DNA of 64,000 nt from Xenoacremonium recifei (lineage: Eukaryota > Ascomycota > Sordariomycetes > Hypocreales > Nectriaceae), in NCBI GenBank assembly GCA_012184525.1, contig WOFQ01000012.1, positions 620,001-684,000 of the forward strand. The letters run 5' to 3'. How positions within the stretch are numbered: position 1 is the first letter of the stretch; each line of letters starts with the position of its first letter. Both the position numbers and the translations under genes were made by a program. Shown here piece after piece: positions 1-10,564 of the stretch. The notes beneath the pieces were generated by a model. That model was given only the letters and a program-made list of their open reading frames with translations. It was not told the origin of the DNA and did no database searches.

Positions 1-536
1 CTGTCGGCCGTCCTTTCTTCGAGTACTGGGTTGCTCTGATGCCCCAGACCTTCGTCGAGGAGACTGCTCACCTCCCCGATGGTACTGTCAAGAGAATCCC
101 TGCCCCTGGCAAGACCCAGGAATACCCCCGCGAGCAGCCCACAGCCGCCGTTACTGCCAACCCTGTAGATCTCTCTCAGTACGGTCCTACCACGCGCGGT
201 CCTCTCGGCTGGGTCGTGATGGGCCGCAGCGGCGACAAGAGCTCCAACTGCAACCTCGGTCTCTTCGTCCGCCACGACGACGAGTATGACTGGTTCCGAA
301 CTGTTATGTCTGAGGCCAAGATCCGTGAGTTGCTTGGCAAGGACGACGTTGGCCGCCAGATCGACCGATTCGAGCTGCCTAACATCCGTGGTGTGCACTT
401 CCTGCTGAAGGACCATCTTGACCGAGGATTCAACTCAACATCAAGCTTCGACAGCTTGGGTAAGAACTTGTGCGAGTATATTAGGAGCCGACATATCGAT
501 ATCCCCAACATTTTCCTCGAGCGTGGCAAGATTTAA
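1..536 (+). CDS. AtuA/DUF1446-family protein, C-terminal part (5' end outside window)
   Basis: The frame is already open at base 3 and reads GRPFFEYWVALMPQ before the first internal ATG at 39, so the gene begins upstream of the window; it stops with TAA at 534-536. The visible 178 residues match the end of AtuA-type proteins (acyclic terpene utilisation family): a short linker ending in PTTRGPLGWV leads into the small C-terminal ferredoxin-like domain with the typical RSGDKSSNCNLGLFVR stretch, a YDWFR block and the ELPNIRGVHFLL segment. In bacteria AtuA belongs to the citronellol/geraniol catabolism cluster; the exact reaction of the fungal homologues is not known, so no reaction is assigned. 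No intron is seen in the visible part. It converges with the next gene, with 197 bases between the two stops. Family call fairly sure, function open. Confidence 0.75.
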   Translation, partial: VGRPFFEYWVALMPQTFVEETAHLPDGTVKRIPAPGKTQEYPREQPTAAVTANPVDLSQYGPTTRGPLGWVVMGRSGDKSSNCNLGLFVRHDDEYDWFRTVMSEAKIRELLGKDDVGRQIDRFELPNIRGVHFLLKDHLDRGFNSTSSFDSLGKNLCEYIRSRHIDIPNIFLERGKI

Positions 537-733
537 ATTATTTAGAAGCATAAGTGCAAAGTTAAAGTAAAGCAATCCAAATTGATCAATTGATATCAAA
601 AATAATTCATTTCCTCATCATGGGCCTTCGTGAATTCCTGATGTGATGCAGTTCGAGGCTGCAAATCTTCAAAGCAAAGTTGGACTACTTGTCCCCTATC
701 TTATTAAACCCTACAACGAAAAGCCAGCTTCGT

Positions 734-2521
734 TCATCGAGGGATCCATAGACCACCAGTTCCATATACTTGATCTCTCATTGTTTCGGATTCGGACCTC
801 ACACCTGCCAGATGTAGCGGAATTCTGTCAACACGAGATTGCACACTGCTTGTCGCTTGGCTTAGTCGATCGTTAAAGCTCCTCTCTGACTTGAGGGTCT
901 TCATTCTTGTCACTGCCTCTTGCGGTTCCCAGTTCTCTCGGCTCAATGTAGCAAGCGTGGTGACCACATCCTGCTCGTGCTGCTCTAATAAGACATCGTT
1001 GGTGACATTCGGCAGAGACGGGTGAAGATAGCCCATCAGCATGACTTTGATCCTCGCGTCGACAAATGAGATGCCCTCGAAGTCGTTGATGATGTGTACA
1101 GTTACTTTGTTCTTTGGGACGATTCCGGGAGGGGCATTCCGGAGGGGAGCAATGGTGGCAATGGCCTCATACCACTCATCAGCCACTTCCTCCAGGCCTT
1201 GTTTTGACAAGATGCGTGCCCAAGCGACGAAAACACCCCCCATCCGCATTTTCACCTGATCAGGTACCTCGCTCAGATTGGCAGTCGGCAAACCGAGGTC
1301 TTTACTTGAAATCCCTGTGCCCTGCACTACCTTGCCGTCGAATTTGACAGGAAACGGGGCCTCGGGACCGGAATCAGGACCAACGACAGCTAAAGGGCCC
1401 TGAAGGACATTGCCATCGACTAAGGCATCATATCTGCCGGCCTTTCCGTTTCTCCAGCTCTCATTTACCGCATTCCCGACACCAGAATGATGGTATGCGG
1501 CGTGGGCAACTTTTTTAACAGCCGCATTCGGGACAAACTTCTTGGCTCGGCTTTGAACCACCGCACCAGCGATACCAGTGTATTTGCTCGCCAGCTGCTG
1601 TCCGATTGTGCTTGCAACCTTGACGCCCATTTCCAAGGGCATTGTACTGAGACTTGAGCCTCGGACAACACTCGAATCAGTTGAAGTACTTGCAATCCTT
1701 AGCACCGGGCTTCCACAGAGGACTTTCTTGCCATCGTCTCCGGAGCAGAGGACGAGACGAAAATACCCATCAGCGGCCGCCGCCGGTATACGAATGATGT
1801 GTGTCTCTCGAGGGACGTGTTGCTTCTGCCTGCCTGATGCTTTCTTACGGAAACGCTTGAGATCGCGTTGGATTCCACGCTCCTCATTGTCCGAAAGATG
1901 CTCTGGATCAGCCTTAGACGCCGGCGTGACGTCGATCCAGTTTGCCGTAGTTCCAACGAGAGCTTTTAGGCTCATGCCCATGTTTCCAGAGAAACCTTTC
2001 TGCTGTAGCCACATTTTCCGGTTTTGCGGTAAAGGAGAATCGGAGAGAATAGTTATGGGCACCGATGTTGATGGCCCTCGATACCAGATCAGGGCATGAG
2101 AATGGCGGATGATGGTGAAGTGCCTGTTAGATTCGGCAGGGTGACTTATGAGGCCCCCAGCAAAGTACTGAGCTTCACCTAGAGCTGTCTTCCATTTTGA
2201 GGCGTCTTTGGGCTTTTGATCCGTTGTGATGTTGGCGGATAAGGCGGATGAGCTCTTGACCCTTCGAATCTCCTGATCTGGATGAGGAGACAAGGATCTA
2301 GGAGTTGGAGGAGCATCGACGATGAACGCCACGTTCAAGTGGCCATCTTCATCTAGAAGGCCTGCTTCCTGAGGCGGATGAGCCCCAGCAAGGTTCGTCG
2401 CTGATCGGACGGGCCGAAGCGGTCGCGGAGGATTCGGAGCTAGGAGGCCGCCTGGCCCGGAGCCTGAGCCGGAGCGCGGCCCCGGAGACGGCCGCAAAGG
2501 CAATGGCGGCCTTTCGTCCAT
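734..2521 (-). CDS. Large protein with C-terminal riboflavin-kinase-like domain
   Basis: A single uninterrupted 595-residue frame from ATG at 2521 to the stop at 734. The N-terminal 110 residues are Pro/Gly/Ser/Arg-rich and probably disordered. A central part (about 120-300) contains a WYRGP segment and conserved beta-like stretches I do not recognise. Residues about 375-520 look like a riboflavin kinase (flavokinase) barrel: FPVKFDGKVVQGTG, then LGLPTANLSEVP, which carries the PTAN signature that binds Mg-ATP in flavokinases, then GGVFVAWARI and VHIINDFEG. Fungal FMN1 enzymes are only about 200 residues, so this is not the housekeeping enzyme but a larger relative; whether it still phosphorylates riboflavin cannot be told. 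It lies upstream-to-downstream in the same direction as the first MACPF gene and converges with the AtuA gene. Confidence 0.65.
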   Translation of the reverse strand: MDERPPLPLRPSPGPRSGSGSGPGGLLAPNPPRPLRPVRSATNLAGAHPPQEAGLLDEDGHLNVAFIVDAPPTPRSLSPHPDQEIRRVKSSSALSANITTDQKPKDASKWKTALGEAQYFAGGLISHPAESNRHFTIIRHSHALIWYRGPSTSVPITILSDSPLPQNRKMWLQQKGFSGNMGMSLKALVGTTANWIDVTPASKADPEHLSDNEERGIQRDLKRFRKKASGRQKQHVPRETHIIRIPAAAADGYFRLVLCSGDDGKKVLCGSPVLRIASTSTDSSVVRGSSLSTMPLEMGVKVASTIGQQLASKYTGIAGAVVQSRAKKFVPNAAVKKVAHAAYHHSGVGNAVNESWRNGKAGRYDALVDGNVLQGPLAVVGPDSGPEAPFPVKFDGKVVQGTGISSKDLGLPTANLSEVPDQVKMRMGGVFVAWARILSKQGLEEVADEWYEAIATIAPLRNAPPGIVPKNKVTVHIINDFEGISFVDARIKVMLMGYLHPSLPNVTNDVLLEQHEQDVVTTLATLSRENWEPQEAVTRMKTLKSERSFNDRLSQATSSVQSRVDRIPLHLAGVRSESETMRDQVYGTGGLWIPR

Positions 2522-2881
2522 CGACCCGGCGAAGATGAAGCTGTTTTAATGTTGAGTATGGGACGTCATGCTGTCCAGCACAATCTCTTAGACGGAGGGT
2601 GTGCTGTGGCGGTGACAGCGTGAACAAAGGCCGGCCCCTAAAACGGGACAAGTTTGTTGGCCAAGAGACTGTACCGTGTGTACTCAGCGATAAGGCAGGA
2701 TTGGCACAGTAACCTTTGCCACACTCCTCACCGATGTCTTTCATGTATGACTTTACAATTCATCGTCTCGATCGAATATTCTGGAGTTTCAAACAATATG
2801 GGCGTTTTGTATTTTAAGTATAGTCGCACTAAAGGGCCCTAAATTCGCCAACATCGGCCGAATAAACATGCGGTCTACCAA
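2522..2881. other. Intergenic spacer
   Basis: 360 bases between the start of the riboflavin-kinase-like gene and the stop of the first MACPF gene, both on the minus strand. It should hold the promoter of the former and the 3' UTR of the latter. No coding signal was seen. Confidence 0.5.
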
Positions 2882-5800
2882 CTAGAACCACTTCTTCACC
2901 ACGATTTCGAATTGCAAGAACCTCCCGGGCTTGGCATCCAGTGAGCGATCAATATGGGTTCCTGGATCTCGGCCCAATATATTTCTAGGTGCAAATGCCG
3001 GGACCTCCTTGATGAGTTTCTTGATCTCGGTAGACGATCCGTGGTATTCGCTGTTCATCAAAATTCCCAGGTCTGCCGAGTCACCACTGTCGCGAACGCG
3101 AAGCTCGACGATATCCTTCGTTTCCAGAGGACCCGCCTTTGGAGCCTTTCCAGGCGGTGTCTGGAGAGTGAACCAGGCCTTCTTGGAGCTAGGACCTGGG
3201 TATAAGAAGCCTGAACCGTCGGTATCCAAGATCGAGTCTGTCAAGCAGAGGAACTTGGATTCTTCTGGCATTTCTTCATTGAAGATGAAAGTTTTTGCAC
3301 CGTATGGATGCTTTTCGCGTTGTCAGCTTCATCTCTGGGAGTTAACTCTCGAAACTAACCTTTGCACTCTGATCTTTCTCAACCCAACGTTCCATGATCC
3401 AGTTTGAGTGCTTTTCTTGGTCGCTGTCATATGTAATGCACCCGGCCGAAACTTGGCGAAGGATCTCCTCTTTAGCAGTCCCGACAGATGGGGACAGACC
3501 ACCGTTCGCCGCAGAAATCTTCTCAAGTGCCGATTCTGGCGTATGTGGTCAGCCAAATTTGTATGGACGTGGAGAGAAACGACGTCAACTTACTCAATCG
3601 GTTTGGAGATGGCAAGGCGACTAGGGGTTTCTTGGTCACGGTGTTGATGAGCTGGATTCTCGTGCGAACTTGTTGCCCGACAGCTACTCCATCCTCGGCG
3701 ATTCCGGCTGCTTTACGGAACTGCGCCTCCGTGCCTTCAAACCCTTGGAAAGTGCTGATAAGCGTTGTGAGTGGAATAATGTCGCCTTGCTATCGAGATC
3801 AATCCTCAGTCAGTATAATCTCACGGGTTCGTCTGCGTGACCGTCTTACCTCAACGATGCGCCAGTTACGGAAGTTTCCAACAGTGCCGCACCATTGCGG
3901 AGGGCTGTCATCAAGTTAAAGACGGAGCCGGTTGAAATTCCAAGGGAACTCACTCATTACATAGCGTCGTACTTCCTCCAGTTGCTTCCCACGACATGTT
4001 ACTGGCAAAGTCTTGTTTCTTGGTGTCACTGCCCGACCTGCCCCCGGATTCATGACTTCCTTCGACAGAACCCGAAACACTTGGTCCTGAAAAGGAGGCA
4101 GCTGCAGCAATTTTGAGAGAGTTTTCTCGCTCTTCCTGTTCCCCCTTCATTGTCGAATCAATTTGGTGAGTGGACATGAGCCGACCACCGACTTTGACCC
4201 TGCGGGAGAAGATATGACCTGACGGAGGTGTAAGTTAGTTGGGCTTCACGGGCGGAAGAGGATGTGCAACAAACCATATTTCTCTCCGAAAGCTATGACA
4301 TCGTCCTTAGTTTCAACATTTTTTATATCCATTTTGACCTCCTCTGTGAGTTCCAAGGAGTCAGCGTCCAGAAAGACGGTCACCCTCGGAAACTAAATGC
4401 GATGAACATGTCAGTGATACTCCGCTATAAGTACAATAAGTTGATCCTTACGTTGTAGACTACGTGAATTCTCTTATGTTCTTCCGCATTCGCAGTAACG
4501 TCCTTCAGGCCCTCTCGAAGAGAGAACCCGCCTTTCGCTGCAGCAGACACACCCCAGAGACCGCCACCACTTGCGATTAATTAGTCAAAGGTTCTCAAGT
4601 TTGGCTTTTGGTCACTCTACTCACGCAGAAGCTTCGATTGAAGTTTCAGAGAAAGAACTCTTGGCCATGGACGATTCCAGGCTATTCTGCGTCTCAATAA
4701 CAGTCATGTAGGACACATCATCTACCCTGAATCTCGGAATATGGGCGGGAAGCTATAGAGCGTGTTAGTACTGGAAACGTTCTGATTGACTGCTTCACCT
4801 TACATCTCCGAGCTCGTCATTGGTTGAGGCACCTTTCCCCGGTGCTACATTTGCGGCCGGAGCGGCAATTTCGTACGAATCAAAAAGGCGCTTTTTGATC
4901 TTGAAAGCTATTTTATGTTTTGTCAATCTAACACTTTGACGAGCGGTCCAAGAGTGCTAATCCTTACCGTTGAACGGAGTCCTCTCTACGAAATGGTTCT
5001 TCACCCTCTTCTCCTCTTCTTTGCCGTCCTTGTTCTTCACCTTGACTGTCTTTTCCTCGATGGTCAATCGTTGGCCACTCAAAAGGCAATTGGTTCTGAC
5101 AAGCACGCTCCAGTCTCTCTCCGTCATATCAGCTGCAACACTTCGGATTGTTAATAGGCTGACTATCCAAAGTGGATTTTGTCGGAGGCTTTGAATACCA
5201 CTTACGACAGCTTGGCGGCGGCTGAAGCTTGCCACTTGTCAGCCTGGAAGGCTGATTTGAGGAGCTCAGCTCTGAGATGTTTGAGCTCTGGATTTTCCTA
5301 TACTCAAATTAGCATGGGGGATGAGACCAGCGAAGGTAAGACAAATGTACCCGAAGCTTCAGATCCAACTGTTTCTTGAGAAACTCCTGTGTTGCATCAT
5401 CGGTCTTAGTCTGAACCTTTTTCTTTTTATAATAAACCTTAAGAGTCTTCTGAATTAAATCAGATTCCTGAGATATCTTAGCCTCTTATTTAAGCTTATA
5501 TGACATGGGTTTCTACTGACCTTATTTGCTCCGCTAGCGGTAGTGGAAGCCTCATCGCTGGCTTCTTCGGTTTCTTTCTCTTTGCCGTCACCATTCTCGG
5601 TATCTTGTTGATCTTCTTCGTCTAACTGACCAAGGTACAGGCTGAATAGCATCTGATCAGACATCTCAGCCCCAACGGTGTTGCAGAATGGACTCCGAGC
5701 ACTGTTAAAAGTAAGTTAGTCAGTCCTATGTTCAAATACGTGAGAACATTTGCTAATCGTACTCGAGTGAGCCCAGTACTTTATTTTGAACAAGTATGCT

Positions 5801-5999
5801 TCGAATGGCTTCTAGTTTGGTCTCACTGGGCTTCTTGCTTTTGGGAAACTCTAGAGTTCGTTTCTGCTTGCACGTCTTGGTACCGGGCTCATAAGAGAAC
5901 ACCCGCAGGATTATGCTTAGTCGCAATTAGCCTGGATCTTCTTGCCCTTCTTGTAGGTAGAAATCTGAGTGCTTACGTCTTCTCCTCGTCTGCAGCCAT
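2882..5999 (-). CDS. MACPF (perforin-fold) domain protein, copy A, multi-exon
   Basis: An intron-rich gene spanning about 3.1 kb. The proposed start is ATG at 5999; the first exons read 5999-5977, 5915-5763 and then from 5701, each joined in frame by GT..AG sites, and the last exon ends with TAG at 2882. MACPF hallmarks are visible: a Ser/Ala-rich SSFSETS stretch (about 4650), the HIFSRRVKVGGRLMS block with the GG after the YG-x-x-F motif (about 4200) and NMSWEATGGSTTL (about 3975), the fungal version of the conserved tryptophan/double-glycine region. An N-terminal 100-residue domain of unknown type and a C-terminal beta-rich domain flank it. No signal peptide is seen. The same exon blocks occur in the head-to-head neighbour at 7033. 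MACPF proteins form oligomeric membrane pores; whether this copy does is inference. Internal exon borders are only partly resolved; no frame break was found. Confidence 0.75.
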
Positions 6000-7032
6000 T
6001 TCGACGGGTCAATGTGCTTATGGATAAGACAATCAAATGATCAGAGAAGAATATTGTTCGCAATCCGGGCTGGAAGAGCAAGGAAGTAATTGATATACCG
6101 AAGATGAGATTCGTTGAAGGGATCTCAGCCACTTAATAAACAGAATTTTATGCGTAAATAGATGCTGAGAATACGTGCTTTCTATGCTCCGTAAAACGGA
6201 AGGGATATACCACTTTGTCCAAAACGGGCTACATAGACTATCGACTTGATAAGCCGAACAGCTGCATAATGGCTTCTTTACGAATTACATCAAGATCATC
6301 GCCGACCGTTTCGGACTCGTCACTTCCGTTGGAGGACGTGTCGTCAATGGGATCCAGTCAACTGAGACATACCGAACTAGCACTCGGCCCCTCCCGCTTG
6401 GCCCGTCTCTGAGAACCAGTTAGAATCTGAGGTGCAATCCCTTTGTATGTATTTGATCTTTGTTCCGCTTTATGTATCCGCTGCCGCTGACGTGCGTCAC
6501 GAAAGAGGAATAGAGAATCAGTAGCAGAGGAGCTGACTGCGGAGGTTGGCACTGACTATTGAATCCCGCCTTTGACACATCACTCCAACATCAGCCGTGT
6601 TTCAGATGATCCCAAGCTCTGTATCGTGAATTCATCCCTGGATCGCCCAGAGGAGCCAATTTTTTACTCTCATGCACTCAGCAATACGCGACCGAATCTT
6701 TTTCAGACTGAAAAGAGCGGAAGAATGCTAGATTCCATTGGCTGAATTGCATTGTTAGAAATCGATAGCTTCATGCATTCTGTCATCATCTATGCAGTCA
6801 CGGGTTGTTATCTTTCAGCTCGGAGACGCCAGCTCACCAAGGTCGTACTCCAAAGTCCTGGCCCCGTTGATCAACGCATCCGACATAGTCGGCAAAGCAA
6901 GATTCGTACACACTCATAAAGTCAGATATAGGATATATGTCTCATTAAACCCATCATTCATGTTTAGTCCTTTAGTTTGTCATTCTTTAGATATCTCAAC
7001 TGTGAGCTCTAGCGATAACAGACTCCCACAAC
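6000..7032. promoter_or_regulatory. Shared divergent promoter of the two MACPF genes
   Basis: About 1.03 kb between the two start codons. Short ORFs of 60-90 codons here look random in composition. The interval must carry the promoters of both genes, which makes joint regulation possible but not shown. No specific binding site was identified. Confidence 0.5.
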
Positions 7033-9838
7033 ATGGCTGCTCCGCAGGTTCTTCGTGTGCATCGCTTTGATCCAGCTAGCTCTACATCTAAGCAGAAGCA
7101 GATCATACAGTTAGAGAATCCTGTCAAGGGTGAGAAGTTGAGTGGCATTCGAAAGGTTCTAGTTGACAATTGCGTCTTTAACTCCAAAGAGTAGGTAGAG
7201 ACCTCACATTAAGCCTAGTCCTCAACTGCTAACGATGCTTAGCTTCAAGAGTCCATTTTGCGAGAAAGATGGCTCAGATGTTGGTGACGATATGAAAATT
7301 GAGCTGTATCTCGCATTGCTCGGGATTACATCGATCGAGAAAGGTCCTTTGGATGTGTACTTCAAAACTAAGAAGCTCTTCACGCCATTGGACAAAGCAA
7401 CCCAGGACTTTATCAACGAGAAACTAGATCTTGCATTCAAAGTAAGTGATATAATATCTAAATCAAATACAACCCTTAATCAGGGCGATCTAATCATGAA
7501 TGGCCGCAGCAACCGCCAGAGTTGATCAAGAAAAATCCAGAGCTGCTGACCTCTTCATTCAACCCTAGTGACTGGAAGGCTGTGAAAGGGGAACTCAGGT
7601 ATTCTTACATTCTATATCACACGGACTATTGCATTAGCTTACAGCGGTGTTTAGTCACGCAGCAGACTTGACGGAGAGAGAGTGGAGTGTAATCACGAGG
7701 ACCAACTGCCTTCTGAGCGGTCATCGAATTATCACCACATCCTACCGACTGGACGGGAAAAAAGAGAAGAGGATTCTCCATGGCATTGAGCGAAGTCCCT
7801 ACAATGGTGAGAACTCGAGTTGTCTTATTCCTCCTTTGTCTTCATACTGTACTGACGTAGATAACATAGCTTTCAAGCTGAAGCCTCGAGTTTTTGAGGC
7901 TTATGAAGTATCCTCTGACGATCCGGAAGAGGATTCCTCCCATTACGATGGAGAAAAGGTAGAGCATCGTCCCTTCTTCGATGAAGTTTATATCCCTCTG
8001 AACTGTTACAGTACTACTTTCGAATTCCCCGGTTCCGGGTTGACGATGATTCCTCAGTCACTGTTTTTGAAGCTAAGACGAGCTTTGAGAAGTCGATGGC
8101 CAGCAGTTCGTTTTCGGAGACGTCATTCGAAGCCGCTATGTATTGTTCTTAAATTCCGGTCCTTAACCAAATTCAGAGTGTTCTGACCTTTGCTTCAGAG
8201 GTGGGGGTCTATATGGGGTGTCGGCGGGTGCCAAAGCTGGTGGTTCTAAGGGTTCCGAAGATAGCACTTCTTCGACAGAAGCAAAAGCCGAAGAATCTCT
8301 TGTCGTCAACTATAACGTATGTCCCGTACCCTTTTCTAAGAGCGCATGCTGATATGAGGCACAGTTTCCTCGCGTCACTCTATACTGGGACTATAAGTCA
8401 CTTGACGTCACTCAGGATTGCCTGGACGATATCCGGAAGGTAATCGACGCACGCACGCTGAACGCTTTCCATGAGAAATACGGACACATATTCTCGAGGC
8501 GCGTTCAACTCGGGGGCCGCCTTTCATCTTCTCAGAAGGTGGTCAAAAAAGAAAACAGCAAGACTGAAGAGCAACTTAGGAAGTTCAAGGCCAGCGCCTC
8601 AGCATCTATAAGTTCCTCGTTTGCACAAGCTTCCTTCAGCTCAAGTCATGAGCAACAGAAGAAGGAAGGCAAGGAGACGAAAAAGAAGAGCCTCAGCAAC
8701 TCCATCGCGTGGGAAGCTACCGGAGGGGATACACTCCTTTGTAACAAGTTTGTGCTCCTTCTGCTATTCCATTGAGTACTTTCAAGCTTACTAGCTAGCA
8801 GCCCTGCCGAATGGTGTGCCACTGTCGGCCTTCATGAGAACTGGCGAATCGTGAACGTAAGTTGTAAGAAGGTCTCGGTAAGCGTCAATCCTGACCACTT
8901 TCCAGCAAGACGAAGTGATGCCGCTCTACAAATTCCTCGCAAATTTTGAGGAGGTTGGCGAGAGCATCATCGAAAGGTTCGAAAAAAGTGCCAAGAATAT
9001 GTATTTGAAGCCAGACAAAGATGGCGAACCTTCAAAGAACCAGTTCCAGCAGTTCGAGCTGGTGGACTATGAAACAGGTCGCCTCGTCACCGTTGTGAAT
9101 GGAGATGACACAATCGGTATGTACAGAGCCCTTAAATTGGTATAAGGAGAATGCTCAAACGGCCTCTCCAGTAAATCAAGTCAGGAGGCAGGGTAGTACG
9201 CCAATCAAGGAGTTAATGATGAGAGCGGCCCAGAACGCAAAAGCCAGCGTTTTGCTGGGCTCCAGAGAGGATTCCACAGGGGCATCACAATTCATCGTCA
9301 GCAATAAGTCGTTTGGACCAGGAGAAGAAGTAGAGGTCAGTTGGGTGTCTCCCTTCTGCTAGAACTCTTACAGAAGTCTAGGGGATAGGAGCCGTGATCC
9401 GTCTCTTCCTCCAATTTGCAATTGGCTAACCGTCTCCAACAGCTCAAGTATGGTGATCTGCTTCGCGCCAATTCAGTTGGCCACCCACTCCACCGGACGC
9501 TATCTGCGAATGTGACCTGGCCAAAGATAGTTGGTAACAATCGTATGTGGGCGCACGTTGTAACTGATAGGGGAGGAATTCACCTTTATGACGCCAACGA
9601 CCCTGAGAGTCGCGACACCATTAAGGATCAAGACATTGTCTTCCTCGTCGTCAGCAATACTTTTGGCTCTAACACCAATGGACCCGAACTTGTGACAAAG
9701 GTAACGGAGGAAGGACTCTTACAGGCAGAGCCCAGTTGGAAGCCTGGTAATCCCATGCCCAACACCACAGGGCGTAAGTTCAGATTCAGGGCCACAGGCA
9801 TATACGAGGGAACGAAGGCCCCTGGCCCAGGTTGGTAG
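7033..9838 (+). CDS. MACPF (perforin-fold) domain protein, copy B, multi-exon
   Basis: Start ATG at 7033, first exon 7033-7190, second from 7243, final stop TAG at 9836-9838. Diagnostic MACPF pieces are present in order: a Ser-rich SMASSSFSETSFEA stretch (about 8090), KYGHIFSRRVQLGGRL (about 8480; the Y-G-x-x-F ... GG signature), a Ser/Lys-rich helical segment that would correspond to a transmembrane-hairpin region, and SNSIAWEATGGDTLLC (about 8700) followed after an intron by an AEWCATVGLHENWRIVN block typical of fungal MACPF proteins. The C-terminal 200 residues form a separate beta-rich region (VRANS..., MWAHVVTDRGGIHLYD). Copy A on the other strand aligns through the whole length, including PFC near the end of the N-terminal domain and the TERxWSVxxRTNCLLSG block. 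No signal peptide; frame intact. Function as a pore former is family knowledge, not shown here. Confidence 0.78.
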
Positions 9839-10041
9839 GCCTCAGACTAGTTCCGTATGGCTGTCAGGAAGAATCAGTGAAAGAAATCAGATCAATGCTT
9901 GCAGCACATGCCCTATTACTTCATGCCTCCTCTCCAAAAGCGAATGTATATTAACCAAAGTTAGCGATAAAAAAAGACATCTGCGGTCCATCGGTAGCTG
10001 CGTATTCTTCCTTAATATTTAGAGAATGAGATTTTTTCCCA

Positions 10042-10248
10042 TGAAAAAGCGATGTGGGACGAATCGTGATTGAAAGCGAGGGTATCACTGAAAATGTTTC
10101 AAATTGGAGGACAGACGTGATCCAACGGATTTTGAGAGAGCTACCCCAAGAGACGGTTATCTTTGAAGCCGGGGATGCACACTTCTACCTGTGTGAAGAG
10201 ATCTGGGGCAAGGCAGACACTTCTTCATCCGTCGTCAATTTCAGATAG
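10042..10248 (+). pseudogene. Relic of a phosphosulfolactate synthase (ComA-like) gene
   Basis: The stretch translates without stops from 10045 to TAG at 10248 and begins KSDVGRIVIESEGITENV, followed by WRTDVIQRILRELP and VIFEAGD. IESEGITEN, a W-R-x-D segment and the FEA-D block are conserved features of (2R)-phospho-3-sulfolactate synthases, the first enzyme of coenzyme M/sulfolactate synthesis, which has fungal homologues of unclear role. After FEAGDAHFY the frame jumps straight to EEIWGKADTSSSVV and a stop; IWGKADT is the normal C-terminus of the family, so roughly 35-45 codons (the part that includes the DHSQI region) are missing. An in-frame TGA stands immediately upstream (10042-10044) and no N-terminal half is seen before it. 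Read as a truncated, internally deleted remnant. The only start in frame is a GTG. Confidence 0.6.
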
Positions 10249-10564
10249 ATTCTACTTCATCTATGTCTATCACTTAAAATTGCATCATTCTTTGTTTGTA
10301 GCTTAATATGTTTCACAGTCGGTTAGAAGAGCAATGGCCTTGACAATTGTAACCCATATACGTGTGCTAGTGAGCACTGAAATGCTAAGGATAGGTCAAC
10401 GGGGATGGAGCTTTATGTATAATATTGTGGAAATGGGTCACATCATTAGAATAGAAGTTGTATTGTATTGGTTTCGTTATTATTTAGGAGGATCCCTCAC
10501 TTACCGATTTCTTGCTTCTCCGAGGCCATTTTAAAACGCTTGAAACGGCTAAAAACTAAGGTTT
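10249..10564. other. Intergenic spacer
   Basis: 316 AT-rich bases between the ComA relic and the SEE-repeat ORF. No coding or structural feature was recognised. Confidence 0.4.

Noticed and set aside
176..529. 117-codon minus-strand ORF
   Set aside because: It is the antisense shadow of the AtuA-type C-terminal domain, whose translation clearly matches a family.
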